From assembly GCA_021234155.1 (NCBI GenBank), contig JAJEKV010000004.1:7444109-7508108 (forward strand): a stretch of DNA of 64,000 bases, read 5' to 3'. This stretch comes from Isoetes taiwanensis. Lineage: Eukaryota > Streptophyta > Lycopodiopsida > Isoetales > Isoetaceae. The translations under genes and the position numbers were made by a program. The notes under the pieces are model-generated. The model ran no database searches, was not told the DNA's origin, and saw only the letters and a program-made list of their open reading frames with translations. Shown here piece after piece: positions 44,330 through 56,240 of this stretch (within the stretch, counting starts at the first letter, position 1; each line of letters begins with the position of its first letter).

Positions 44330-44804
44330 GTGATTCAGGAAAAGATAATGGAAACGGAATCTCACTGGGATGAGAATAATGACAGTTCAGAAACTCTTGA
44401 AAAGAGAAATGGAAAGCTCGTACTAGTGAAAAGCAAGAAGATAAAAAAAAAATTTATACACGTTCTTTATACCTGCAGAGCTTTTGAGCACATCAATGTA
44501 AGAAATCTTTTCAAAAGATGTTTGGAGAAGGTATTTCAGGTGGATGGAGAGGAGGCTATGGAAAACATCATGATTGGATGGAAGTACACGAACAGCATGC
44601 AATCTCTCTGGTATGCTCCTAGAGAAACCTTCTGTGATTTTTCTTGCTCAAACATTGATGAATGCATATGTGCTGAGTCTACCAAATTTGAACATTTTAG
44701 AAAGAAATATGAAAGCTATGGTTTACACGTGACTACCATGGACACATCTATCATCTCTAATAACATCCTGAAATCTGAGACACAGAAGGGCTTAAATAAC
44801 ATTC
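44330..44804 (+). pseudogene. Penelope-like RT protein, N-terminal part with CxC motif
   Basis: Open frame with HVLYTCRAFEHINVRNLFKR, then CSNIDECICAEST (a CxC pair), then HVTTMDTSIISNNILK and QKGLNN. This series (CxC, HV.T.D, G.N.IPL) precedes the fingers in a family of Penelope-related RT proteins. The original frame ends at 44800, where the 1-kb repeat enters. The frame runs on to 44899, but those last codons come from the repeat. Confidence 0.6.
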
Positions 44805-45817
44805 TAGAATGGGACTCGCATGAAACCAACAAACCGCCCGACTTAGACTTGCTTCTCATTCATCTCAGCAGATTTTCTACAATGGTGGATAGTGGGTAGC
44901 CGCACACATGCGCACTACCCATAAAAAATAAAGGGAAAATCCAATTATATCATTTGGACCCCAACAAAATACAATGTTAATAGAGACTGGGCTAGTGTAC
45001 CTGCCGAAAGCTTATCACCGGGATTAAAAAACCCCGCCCTTTCGGGTTTTCGAGGAAAAACCCTAGTGATAAGCCTTCTCGCAAGGGCTTGGACAAACGT
45101 AAAGGCATAAAAATCGCTCCCAAAACCCACGAATGGAAAAGTCGAAACAGATGCCGCTCGCGAACCCGCAGACGCACATCACCAACAAAACAACAAGACA
45201 AAACAAACCTCCCCGTGAGTGGAGGGCTGATTACGCGTGCCACGCGATAAAAATACAATAACAAAGAAGGGGGAGGGTGGGTTCAAAGAGAATAAGGTGC
45301 TCGCCGAGAGAGAAGAGGAAGCCGATGAGAAGTTGAAGCAGAACGCCTAAAATAGCGAACTCCCAACTGAGCGGGCATGCGCCGCCGCATGCATGCAAAA
45401 CATGCATGCTCGTCCCCATTCTAGAATGGCGATCCGATGTCTCCGGATCGATGGGATTCTAGAATGGGACTCGCGATGAAACCAACAAACCGCCCGAATA
45501 CCAAAGGACTTCCTTAACAAACTAGGATCGAGGACGAAGGTCACAGGATGAAGGCTAAAGGCCGAGAAAGGACAGCATGAAAGAAACGCCAAATTGGCCA
45601 AACCAGGCAGGAAGAAGCCCCTCCCCTGCCTGGAAACGATTCAAAGAGAATAAGGTACTGCTGAGAGAGAAGAGGAAGCGCCGATGAGAAGTTGAAGCAG
45701 GAACGCGCCTAAAATAGCGAACTCCCAACCAGAACGGGCATGCGCCGCCCGCATGCATGCAAAACATGCATGCTCGTCCCATTCTAGAATGGCGATCCGA
45801 TGTCTCGGATCGATGGG
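44805..45817 (-). mobile_element. 1-kb foldback-like repeat, copy A, inserted in the RT gene
   Basis: 1,013 bp flanked by ATTC on both sides (44801-44804 and 45818-45821). In element orientation (-) it starts CCCATCGATCCGAG, contains the palindrome GATCCGAGACATCGGATC and CATTCTAGAATGGG, and ends CCCATTCTA. Two foldback units follow each other, each bounded by inverted CATTCTAGAATGGG(G/A)C ends and preceded by the palindrome. No coding capacity. Removing it rejoins the RT frame, which is strong evidence for a secondary insertion. Confidence 0.8.
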
Positions 45818-47321
45818 ATTCCCCTTCGAAAAGTCTCAAGATATGTATTTGAGAACAAAAATGCCATGCTAAATCTGAAATGGTTGAAATCCCATGTACA
45901 TGTAACTGGAATTGATAAAGCAGCAAATACGCCTTCTTTCATATGTAAGAGAATTCTAAGATTACAAGCTCTTGAGAGATTATCATGCTCTGACTTTGAA
46001 CCATGCTTGGATGAGAATGGAAAGTGGATGCCAATTGCAAGGTGCCAAGAGAAAATAATTCTACCAAGTTTTAGGATAGAAAATGAGCAATTACCATATT
46101 TAATGGGTATTTACAAAGCCCATAAGGATGCAACGAGATGGTTAACAAATGCATCATCGTGCATGTTTACTGAAATTGCATCTTTGCTTACCTCTGCATT
46201 AGACATTATTTCTGAAATATTTCAGGAGAAAGCTGCAGGATATGATCAATATTTAAAAGCATATCTGAAAATTGAGACGCGAAGTTTTTGGTGCTTCAAG
46301 TCTACAACAGAGGTAGTCTTAAACCTACCTTCTCATATTAGTAATATATTTGTTGGAGACATTGCTCGCTGCTATGAAATGATTCCGTTACTTGGGGAAG
46401 ACAGTTTAGATAATGCTTTGACTTGGATCATAAAAGAGGCATTTTTTTCTAGCAAAGCAAAAAGGCCTAAAAATGTATGCATTCAGTTATGATTTGTGCA
46501 GTTTCACCAAAGTTGGATGGAAATCAAGAAGCCCGGATTCTGATCGATGGACTGAAGTATCACATGATGTCATTATTGGATGGAATCGCTGGCTGATTGA
46601 ACATAATTATGTAAGACTTGGTGATAGAGCGTGGAAACAAATAAAAGGTATACCAATGGGTTTCTCTTGCTCGCCTATTTGGTGCAATTTATATCTAGCA
46701 TATTACGAGTTCAAATTCATAATGAAGCTTGTAAAGCTCAAAGAATATAGTTTACTCAACTTGTTCAAGCAAGCTGCAAGGTTCATTGATGATTTATGTG
46801 TTCTAAACAATCCTTTAGTATTACAGTTTTTAAGACCTGGAACCAAAGTGATGCCGGATGATCCTTACACTATATATCCACTAAATTTTCTTGAAATAAA
46901 ACCAGATCTGGAAGAAGTGGAAAGGATTGATGATCAACTAATATGCACCAAGGCGCACTTTCTCAGCATTGAAATCAGTGTTGTGGATAAAGAACAGGGA
47001 ATTTACAGGTTAAGAAAATACGACAAAAGACGAGCTCTTCCCTTCCAGTATGCCCAATATATATGGTTGTCTTCTAATAGACCAATCAATGGGTCGTACA
47101 AAATGATCTTATCTCAGATCTTTCCACTGTTTTATTACTGTAACAATGATGATGACTGCGTAAAAGAGATACTTGTGATCATTAAGAGGCTCCAATTAAA
47201 TGGCTTCCATGCTGGAAGATTGATCAGTACCATAAAAAAAGCCCTTAGTAACAGATCTCTACCTGGTTGCAAGTGTGCAATCAATCCGGTCGTAACAGCG
47301 TTGCAACATATAAATTTGTAA
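45818..47321 (+). pseudogene. Penelope-like reverse transcriptase, fingers to thumb
   Basis: After the insertion the frame resumes with IPLRKVSRYVFENKNAM. Landmarks: LPYLMGIYKAHKDATRWL (fingers), FVGDIARCYEMIPLLG (motif A with catalytic Asp), IKGIPMGFSCSPIWCNLYL (motif B), ARFIDDLCVLNN (motif C with the Asp pair) and HFLSIEISVVDKEQGIYRLR (thumb side), ending ALQHINL. IPMG..SP..(N)LYL with RFIDDL is typical of Penelope-like RTs, which are related to telomerase RT. A one-base shift near 46472 separates frame 45800-46492 from frame 46473-47321. No C-terminal GIY-YIG domain follows, and none was found at the N-terminus, unlike canonical Penelope, Naiad or Chlamys groups. Confidence 0.75.
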
Positions 47322-47462
47322 TGGTAAGCATTCCGGTTCTCTATTATTTATATATTACATGATGAATCACTCAAACTTTAGTGGTCATACATGGTGAGCA
47401 GCCTACACACTATACCCCTTGGGAAGTGGTAGTGCTCTCCCAAGTCTCGATCAAATTTCTTA

Positions 47463-48620
47463 TGCCCTTGGTCCTTTTTCTTATTTTTATTTGTTTGGCC
47501 CTTATCCTTTGTATTGGTGTTTTCCTTTGTTTCCATTGGTCCCGATTTTTTTTGCCCTTGGTCCTTTTCTTTGGTACTTTGGACGTCTTCTTGATTGCTT
47601 TTAACTTCCCTCCTTTCTTCAATTTTTTTAGTCGTCGTTTCTCCTCATCTAGGTTAGTGGGGTTCGTGGGTGTTTATTTCGGTTTGGCTTTTTCCTAGTT
47701 GGGGCATCGTAAGCTTTCTTTGTTTTTATGCCCTTGTTGTTTTTTTCGTTTTCTTCCTTTCTTGGCTTTTTCAACCCTTGCCTATTTATCTCGGCATGTT
47801 CCTTTGCCGTGTTCATCCTTTGCTTGGCGCCTTTGCTCTTCTTCCTCTTCTTTGTTTCTAGTTCGATGGTTTGCTAGAAGGGGTCGTGCTTCTAATTTGT
47901 GCTTCTCGTCATTGGTTCAATTTGTCCTTCTCTCTTCGCCTTGTCTTTGATCTCTTCTGCTCTTTGAAGGTACGTTTTGTTTTGTGGGTATTTATTTGCT
48001 GGTTTCCTTTGCTTGTTTGCCTTTGCCATTTTGTTTTTCCTCTATTTTTGTTTCTCCTTTCTTTATTTGTTGCTCTGTTTTATGGAGCTCCTCATAAAAG
48101 TGTGACTAGTATTAAGATGACCCCTATGTAGATTACCTACAAGACTGCAAATTAATCATCTAGTGTCTTTATGAGATGTAAAAATATTTCAGATGATTGA
48201 GAGATAATTTTATTATCTTTGATCTGATCTAGTTACATGCATGTGATTGTGATTTTATATTTTTCATTTGGACATGGATAACAACTGGGCAGTGGCTCTG
48301 ACACCTGCAGTTCCCAGGTCTAGTTACTATCTTTATACTAACTTAAGCTCCTGGATGGTCTGCAGGTACCATGCTTCTGCCCTTGAATGAAGTTTATAAA
48401 ATTTACTTCTAAATGCATGGATTCATGGTGAGATCTATCCTAAAGATGCTTTGCTAAGTGTATTCAGATTTTATTATAAGATGTTTGTTAGTATATCAAT
48501 TCATGTGTAATAAGAATCAAGTTGGATATTGTTCATAATGAATACATGGAGTACATGTTGTGAACATTTTATGAATTTATATGGCTGTCGTTTTGTGAAA
48601 ATGACACACATGAAAACACA
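47463..48620 (-). repeat. Right inverted arm
   Basis: Reverse complement of the left arm with a handful of substitutions. The LTR-like part is 48306-48620 and the primer-site match is 48294-48305 on the - strand. Confidence 0.8.
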
Positions 48621-50719
48621 TACAGTGCTTTGTCACCCGCCTTACACTTCTTAGTTGGAGTGTTAAATTCATAAAATGTCCATTTACAGTAACTGTCATA
48701 GTTTCAGATGATTATCCAGCTATCTATTATGTACTTAGTCAATGCTTACTGGACTAATTGGGTAAATATCTTTCAAACATATGTCTAGAATTGAGGCAAC
48801 CCAATCTTCTTGGGCAAAGGACCTCATCCAACTTGGATACAATGATGATATATCTCCCCCCTCTTTACTGGTGCAAGTACTGCTCACTCAAATCCAAAGT
48901 TAGGAGTTTCATGACTTTGTTATACAATATGAAAGAGGGTGTACAGATGACAATGAGTCACTACTTATAAATCTTGATGTCTCAATGTGGTTGGAGCTTG
49001 CTGGAAATGGAAAGCCATTGGAGAAAGCCTTAAGTTATAAAGGGCAGCTAATGTCCATTCTGAAGAATGATTATACACAGATGGAACAGTGCCTAAACAC
49101 ATTGAAGAAGTTTGAAACGGTGATTGGGAAGCAAAAGTAGAGGGCATTATTGATCCCTCTCAAATGATACCTCCTATCCACATAAAAGCCCACCCTCTCT
49201 TTCAAGGGAAGGATCTTTGTGAGGAGGTCTGCCGTGGATGGTGAACGATGATGATGAAGAGCAGATTAATGAGGAGATTTCACCGACAAGTTTAAAGCAT
49301 ATGTCTATCCTATTATACCTAACGAGTTCTCGAGGATATGACCTGGAGCAAAAAACCATAAAATGTGGACCATGTGGTCTCTTCAACTAGTTGCTCCATT
49401 CTCAATTGATACCCCGATAACCTTGATCGCCAGTAAATGGACAAATGGACCCGGGGAGTTCAAATCCATCCGTTATAGGGAAGCATTGAACAATGTCGAT
49501 CAAAGGCAAGGTGAAATTATTCGGAAGGTATTACAATGCAAACGCCGGATGCAAAGAAGGTGTTCTAAACCACGTGAAACTATACAAAGAAAGGAAAGAT
49601 CCCGCCTCTCATGAAAAGGTCTCAGGAATATTATAAGTCCATCTGGAATTATAACAGACCTTTCATAAAATGTACATGCAGTCAAGATGAGCATTGCCCA
49701 AAAAGAAATATTATGTGGTTTGACCAGGTTTTGTGGTTTGTGGCAAATAACATTGACACAATATTCAACACCTCTGATAAACTTGAGGTCCAGTTTGTGT
49801 CATTTGCCAAGTGGCTGCTAAAAGAATCCACTGCTAAGGCAATAAAGGCAGTGATTGTATTCATGTACATGAGGGAATTTATGATCATTGCTGCTGAGGA
49901 ATATAGTGAGAAGAAGACTAGACTGCTACAAGAACATGGGTGATGATTTTACTGTATGATCCATTTATGAAATCCTACCAGTTAAATTAATAAACGTAAG
50001 GGTGTAAAATGAATCATAACTGATTATTTAAGCTAAAGCTTTAGTCAAAGCTGTTGTAGCTTATTCTAGAAAGTTTGCACAATTCCTTTTTAAGGCGTTA
50101 AAATGTATACAAGCGATGGTTAAGGCTAAGATTTGTAATGTGATGTGTACTTGGAATCAAAAGTGATGGTGGCAGTGGCCTTTTTGGCAAGAGTTTTTGC
50201 CATGTCATATGGGCCAGCCAAACAAAGAAGTAAAGGCATCCAGTTTATTTCAGGGATATAGATTTGCCAGTAAATATGATTTGATGATGTATGAACATCT
50301 TTGACACATGGAAAGCGACCCAAGTAAATATGGTTTGATGTATGATCAACTTTGACAGGGGAAAGCAACCCAAAGACATGCATATCTATAACTGAAAATG
50401 TTGATCTTGGGATGTCACTTTCGGCAGAGCTTTATTACCGGTTTGAAATCCAAAACAATCATTTGTTTCTTCATCTTTTTTATAGTATATTCCATCGACA
50501 AGTCGTCAATGCTTTTTTGAACTTATAAGTTAACAAATACTACATGTCTTGTAACCAATTTTAAATGGGGTAGAAGAAATACTTCAAACAATTTAGAGCT
50601 CAAGAAACCACTATTTATCAAGGATTATAAGCTTCTTGCTTAAACAAAAGATCTGTCTAATGTCCCTTCAGTGATTCAAGTTAGATATTCTCGAAGTTTA
50701 TTGGTTTGCAAAACAAAAT
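48621..50719 (+). pseudogene. Fragmentary coding-like sequence, unidentified
   Basis: Pieces on + read as protein but are broken by stops and shifts: NICLELRQPNLLGQRTSSNL (48758-48970 frame), WLELAGNGKPLEKALSYKGQ with ILKNDYTQMEQCLNTLKKFE (about 48985-49137), GYDLEQKTIKCGPCGLF (about 49336-49386), DTPITLIASKWTNGPGEFKS (49363-49614 frame) and VLWFVANNIDTIFNTSDKL with ECST-type helices (49611-49943 frame). It could be one decayed multi-domain gene or retroelement; I do not recognise it. 49950-50719 shows nothing further. Confidence 0.3.
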
Positions 50720-51813
50720 CCCATCGATCCGAGACATCGGATCGCCATTCTAGAATGGGGCGAGCATGCATGTCTTGCATGCATACATGCGGCGCATGCC
50801 TTCTCTGGTTGGGAGTTCGCTATTTTAGGCGCGGTTTTGCATCAACGTCTCATCGGCGCTTCCTCTTCTCTCTCAGCAGTACCTTATTCTCTTTTCTTTG
50901 AACCCAGGCAGGGGAGGGGCTTCTCCCTGCTTGGTTTGGCTCATTTGGCGTTTCTTTCATGCTGTGGCATGTCCTTTCTCGGCCTTGGCTCTTCTTTAGC
51001 CTTCATCCTGTGACCTTCGTCCTCGATCCCAGTTTTGTTAAGGAAGTCCTTTGGTATTCGGGCGGTTTTGTTGGTTTCATGCGAGCCCCATTCTAGAATC
51101 CCATCGATCCGAGACATCGGATCGCCATTCTAGAATGGGGCGAGCATGCATGTCTTGCATGCATTCGCGGCCCATGCCTTCTCTGGTTGGGAGTTCGCTA
51201 TTTTAGGCGCGGTTCTGCATCAACGTCTCATCGGCGCTTCCTCTTCTTTCTCAGCTGTACCTTATTCTCTTTTCTTTGAACCCACCCTCCCCCCCTTCTT
51301 TGTTTATTGTATTTGTCGCCTGGCACGCGTGACCAGCCCCTCTATTTGAAGAGGTTTTTGTTTTATTGTCGCGTGGTAGTGCTGCGGATCAGCCCCCTCC
51401 ACTCTGGGAGGTTTGTTTTGTCACGTTTTTTTGTGTTGGTGATGTGCAGGTACAGGTTGGCGAGCGGCAACTGTTTCGACTTCTCCATTCGTGGGTTTTG
51501 GGAGTGATTTCTCTGCCTTACGTTTGTCCAAGCCCCTTGCCGAAGGCTTATCACTAGGGTTTTTCCTCGAAAACCCGAAAGGGCGGGGTTTTTTAATCCC
51601 GGTGATAAGCTTTCGGCAGGTACACCAGCCAAACATCTATTAGCATTGTATTTAATGGGGTCCAAATTATATAATTGGATATTCCCTTTATTTTTCATGG
51701 GTAGTTCGCATGTGTGCGGCTACCCACTATCCACCATTGTAGAAAATCTGCTGAGATGAATGAGAAGCCTAGTCTAGTGGTGGTTTTGTTGGTTTCATGC
51801 GAGCCCCATTCTA
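50720..51813 (+). mobile_element. 1-kb foldback-like repeat, copy B
   Basis: Same structure as copy A in + orientation: palindromic head at 50720 and again at 51100, two foldback units (about 50747-51099 and 51125-51813), internal 55-bp tandem copies around GTGACCAGCCCCTC / GATCAGCCCCCTCC, and the segment AATCCCGGTGATAAGCTTTC near the end. Flanking AAAT and GAAT agree in three of four bases as a possible target duplication. Non-coding. Confidence 0.75.
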
Positions 51814-53906
51814 GAATGCACCAAATCATGAGTTATTAAAATTGCTCTTGACCTAGATGTTGAGATGGTGAAACCCATTAACATCCCATTGTTAGTATAT
51901 TGGAGAAGATATCGGAGATGTGTTGTTGCTTAAGCATGGCGATTTCACTCGGAATAACATTCTTGTATGAGCAACATTTATTTCTAAGCACCATGCATAG
52001 CCTAGTTGAAGCATTGAATTTGATGCAATTACTCAGGTTTATAAGCCTTTTATATATACTTCTTGAACTTATAATAATAATAAGTATTAATCGGTAATCT
52101 CAAATATCGAAGCATGCGCTACTTTGAAGCATTGGACATAACTTGCACCACTTAAACCTTGAGCATAATTGTAAGGGTATCTAAGAATGCCTTGACAATA
52201 ACTCAATCTTTACCCTGGATATAAGATATAGAAGAAGCAGAAAATAATCAAGAATCTACTCAAACCTCAAGGATAGACATGGTAATTCTCCGGCAAATAT
52301 ACTTGAGTACTATGCAGGAGGCTGTCAAATATTAACAAATCTTGTGAACAAGAGCTCCTTCTGAGTAATTTGGCAAATTTGTTACTGTTCTGCCAATTGC
52401 CAGAAAGAGTAGAATGTAACTTGAATTATCTGCCAAAGAGAGATCATGGTCTACCGAAATTGGTTGCTCTAAAATATGATGGTGAATTCAGTACCTGGCG
52501 AATTTGTTGCAAGAAATAATGCAAACCCAGACGGATTTTTGCACTTGGAGATTTTAACCATAGCAGAAAAGCTTGGAAGCTTTTCTTGAATGATTTCGGC
52601 AGACTCCGCTGATGCACAGGCAGCCTCTGGCAGTTTTTGCGAAGTCTCTGGCAGAATCCGGGGTGCAACTGAATCGTGTCGTTCTGGTTTTATAGAGGCG
52701 TACAGGTCGCGACCCTCCAGGTCTCGACCTACTATAATTTTTATTATTATTTTATTTTTATTTTTTCACAATTAACTTAAGGAAACAATAACTTTAACCT
52801 TTAAAGGCCAAAGTATGTTGCCACATTATATTCTCCAACAACTTAACAATATTGCGCATGTCACAACATATAGCTATTTTCCATAAAAGCATTTTACTTC
52901 GTCCTCCAGCGAGCACGTTTAAAGTGCTTGCCCTTGGAATCATCATCACTTGTGTTCTCATCCTTTTTAGCAGGCCACAAAATATCATTTTTTAGCAGGC
53001 TTGCCTAAGGGTGAGATTCAACTACGGCATTTAGAACTTAACTTTTAATTACAAGTAAATAAAGTTTCAACATGTCTGAAAATTAAGAGGCTTGACATAT
53101 TCCACTTTGCCTTGTCTTTATGTGCATATGCCAAGATGTCATTATTTTAACTATTTTTTAACTGTCAACCAATAATCCCTGTCCTTTAGAAAATAAAAAT
53201 ATAACCACCAATCTCTTATCGCCATGTGGAGGAAAGGTTATCGTTTTGTTCTTGATCTGCTTTATTTTTTTCAAAAGAACATGCACACGAGCATGGAATC
53301 TCATGGGCAAACACTCCATTTTAATATGGAGACTTTTAGTGACACGTCAATAAAAGACGCCCACTCTAATGGAATCTCACCCTGACTCTCCTTACAACAA
53401 TTCTTGCCTTCTAGCCTATCCACATGGCATGCCGCCGCATCTAAATTTGTTTCGGACCGTTAGATCTTTGAATTTTAACATCGGTGGCTGCGTAAAATTA
53501 AAAAACTATAGAAATTCCCTTCGAGACATAACTATATGTACAAGAAATTTATTGCGGCAGCCAAGGCCGCCACAAACATTTCTCTTTCCTAATAGTCATG
53601 TTCTTCGTCATTTATAAGCTAAAATTATGCTTTGACCGTGTATTAATTCGAGAACATGCGGGGTTTGAACCCACAATATTGCCTTGTGTTTCCGTGAACT
53701 TAGGGTACATGGAAGCTATGGTCAACAACCTTGGGATTCCCACTATTTTTCTCATTTGATCACTCCGATATTTTTTACTTTCTCATTTCTTTCTATTTCT
53801 TTGTATTTTTGCACCATCTATTGATATGGCAAAATCACAGAATATGTTTCAAATCAAAAGCCAGTCAAGCATTTAAATTAGGACAACACATTCACCAAAA
53901 GTTAAT
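51814..53906. other. Gene-poor interval between repeat copies B and C
   Basis: A short Copia-gag-like reading (LPKLVALKYDGEFSTW) occurs on + near 52450-52500 and breaks at once. The rest is AT-rich with no gene, RNA or array recognised. Confidence 0.4.
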
Positions 53907-54940
53907 GGCATCGATCTGAGCCCTCGGATCATTATTCTGGGACGGGACGAGTAGCTATATATGTGCTCGTCCTTTTTGTGGCTCGTTATCGGCGTCTTCT
54001 CACAGCAGCATCTCAACAGTCCCTTATACTCTATTGTTTGAAACCATGCAGGGGAGGGGCTTCTCCCTGCTTGGATTGACCAATTTGGCGTTTCTTTCAT
54101 GCTGTGGCATGTCCTTTCTCGGTCTTGCCTCTTCTTTAGCCATAATCCTTTGACCTTCGTCCTCGATCATGTTTTGATAAGGAAGTTCTCTTCTATTCAG
54201 GAGGTTTTTGTCGTTTTCAAACGAGCCCCATTCTATAATTCCATTGATCCGAGCCCTCGGATCGAGATTCTAGAGGGGGCGAGCATGCATGTCTCGCATG
54301 CATGCATTGCATGCCTTCTCTGGTTGGGAAATCGCTATATTAGGCGAGGTTCTTCATGAACGTCTCATCAGCGCTTCCTCTTCTCTCTCAGCAGTACCTT
54401 ATTCTCTATTCTTTGAAACCCACCCTCCCCCCCCTTAATTGTTTAACGTATTTGTCGCCTGGCACGCGTGACCAACCCCTCTATTTGAAGAGGTTTTTGT
54501 TTTATTGTCGCGTGGCACGCGTGATCAGCCCCTCCACTTTGGGAGGTTTGTTTTGTCACATTTGCTCTAGTGTCGGTGATGTGTAGGTACAGGATAGCAA
54601 GCGGCAACAGCAGCAGCTTCGACTTCTCCATTCATGGGTTTCTTGGAAGCGAATTCTCAGCTTTATGTTTGTCCAAGCCCCGAATGTTTTTCCTCGAAAA
54701 CCCGAAAGGGCGGGGTTTTTAATCCCAGTGATAAGCTTTCGGCAGGTACACAGACCAAACATCTATTAGCATTGTATTTCATGGGGTCCAAGTTGTATAA
54801 TGGATATTCCCTTTATTTTTCTTCATGGGTAGTTCACATGTGTGCGGCTATCCACTATCCACCATTGTAGAAAATCTGCTGAGATGAATGAGAAGCCTAT
54901 CTATGGCCGGTTTTTGTGTTCTTTGCGAGTCCCTTCCCAG
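53907..54940 (+). mobile_element. 1-kb foldback-like repeat, copy C (more diverged)
   Basis: Starts CATCGATCTGAGCCCTCGGA, has a second head near 54240 (ATTGATCCGAGCCCTCGGAT), the tandem GCACGCGTGACCAACCCCTC / GCACGCGTGATCAGCCCCTC pair at about 54465-54540, and the same 3' part (GATAAGCTTTCGGCAGGTAC). More substitutions and small deletions than copies A and B. The two heads share GAGCCCTCGG where copies A and B have GAGACATCGG, so copies B and C are different subfamily members. Confidence 0.7.
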
Positions 54941-56240
54941 AATGGTGCTTTTTATTTCCATTGTAAAGATCTATGCTTCCCTCTTTTTGGTGGACTTCTT
55001 AGCACTCAATAGACTATAGTTCGTATGTGATGGAATATCCATATAGATCATTCATAGGTTTGTTCAATATTCAAAAGCCATTTGGTATTTCTTGGCATAT
55101 TATATTTAATGTCTTTGAATGAATGGCTGGCTATTGTACGATTTTCTGAACTGGAAATAAAAGTTGGCTTATGTTCTGAAGTTGAGTGGTTTTAGCCATG
55201 TCTGAAATGGAAGATGAGAATAGGTGGTATATGTGCAATGTGGTAAGCCATTGGAACATACGTTACTATACCCATAAATGGAACCATAAATCATTCTCTT
55301 AAATATTTTTTGTGCTGAGGTTTGCTTTTGAGGAGTGGTGTAAAGTTGAGTGCCTTAATAATATACCATTTTCTTCTTTTGCAATCTTGCTTTGAAAAGC
55401 ATTTTGGAACCTCTCTAACATTGAACTTTGATGTGATTTTTTGGGAATGACTCCAGTAAATCAATGAAAGACAGTCTAGATGCGATCTCAGGCGAAGAAA
55501 AACACAGACTTGGGTGCTTGCTTGGAATTTTGGGTTTCCATTGCCGCCTGAACATTGCGCAAATTATATTATGTTTGTAAAACCAAGTCCAAAAAACACG
55601 ACAAAATGCAAGGCCCACCAATATAAAGAAAGGATATCTACATGCAACTGTGCTCAAGGAACCTGAAATCCCGATCCTTGGAAAACACGAAAGGTTTAGG
55701 ACGGCAAAATTGGCACACAGGGCAACAAAGAAAGTCTACCATGTAACAAAGCAAGTCTACCATGTAAGACTCATCTTGTCTTACACAGGGCAACAAAGCA
55801 AGTCTACCATGTAACGTTCCCGAAGAGGATTATGCTTTCGATTTCTAAGATGATACAGATGCAGACCGTCAATATGAGAATACATGGTTTTGAATTCATA
55901 AAGGCAGGTGTATGACACCCATTCATGCATGCTTTCATGCATCCGAAAGATAGCTTCAACAAATAGTTCGGCATGACAGTCAATCCCCAGTCCAAGCCAT
56001 CTGCAAACTCCTCAGGTGCTTCAAGCTTGTATAGACAACAAAAGAAGGATTTGGAGAACTTGTATTGCCTTTTATGTCTCTTTCTGAAAACCAAATAATG
56101 TTAAAGATATGCAACGTACAAACGATTTTTTACTCTAAAAATCAAAATGTGAAGAATTAAGACGCATAAGGAATCAAGCAAAGAGGAAAATTATCAAATG
56201 CCAGCATTCTGGGCTCTACCTTCTTCTTGCGGGGGTCTTG
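54941..56240. other. Interval left of the Copia element
   Basis: The 15-bp word AAGTCTACCATGTAA recurs three times at about 55730-55816. On - there is coding-like text LYKLEAPEEFADGLDWGLTV near 55980-56045 with no family assigned. No gene is supported. Confidence 0.4.

Larger units (their letters stand above)
42372..48620 (+). mobile_element. Reverse-transcriptase element bounded by 1.16-kb inverted arms
   Basis: The two arms (42372-43529 and 47463-48620, both 1,158 bp) are near-perfect inverted copies, about 98-99% identical where compared by eye. Between them, on +, is a Penelope-like reverse transcriptase gene in pieces. The RT gene is split by a 1,013-bp repeat insertion (44805-45817) and by a one-base shift near 46472. 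No target duplication was found outside the arms. Penelope-like elements can carry inverted terminal copies, but other explanations exist: an RT gene trapped between two inverted LTR-element ends, or a DNA element that captured the RT. Confidence 0.65.

Noticed and set aside
45000-45070. GC-rich hairpin AACCCCGCCCTTTCGGGTT resembling a bacterial-type terminator
   Set aside because: Nuclear plant repeat; the hairpin recurs in all copies of the 1-kb repeat, and no bacterial genes are present.
45230-45926. Long - strand ORFs (123 and 84 codons) around 45.3-45.9 kb
   Set aside because: They lie inside the non-coding foldback-like repeat, recur in its other copies with frame breaks, and have no protein-like motif.
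47381-48131. Hydrophobic ORFs in the inverted arms (rich in F, L and V) resembling membrane proteins
   Set aside because: They are the pyrimidine-rich complement of the purine-rich arm; composition alone explains them, and the other strand gives lysine-rich frames.
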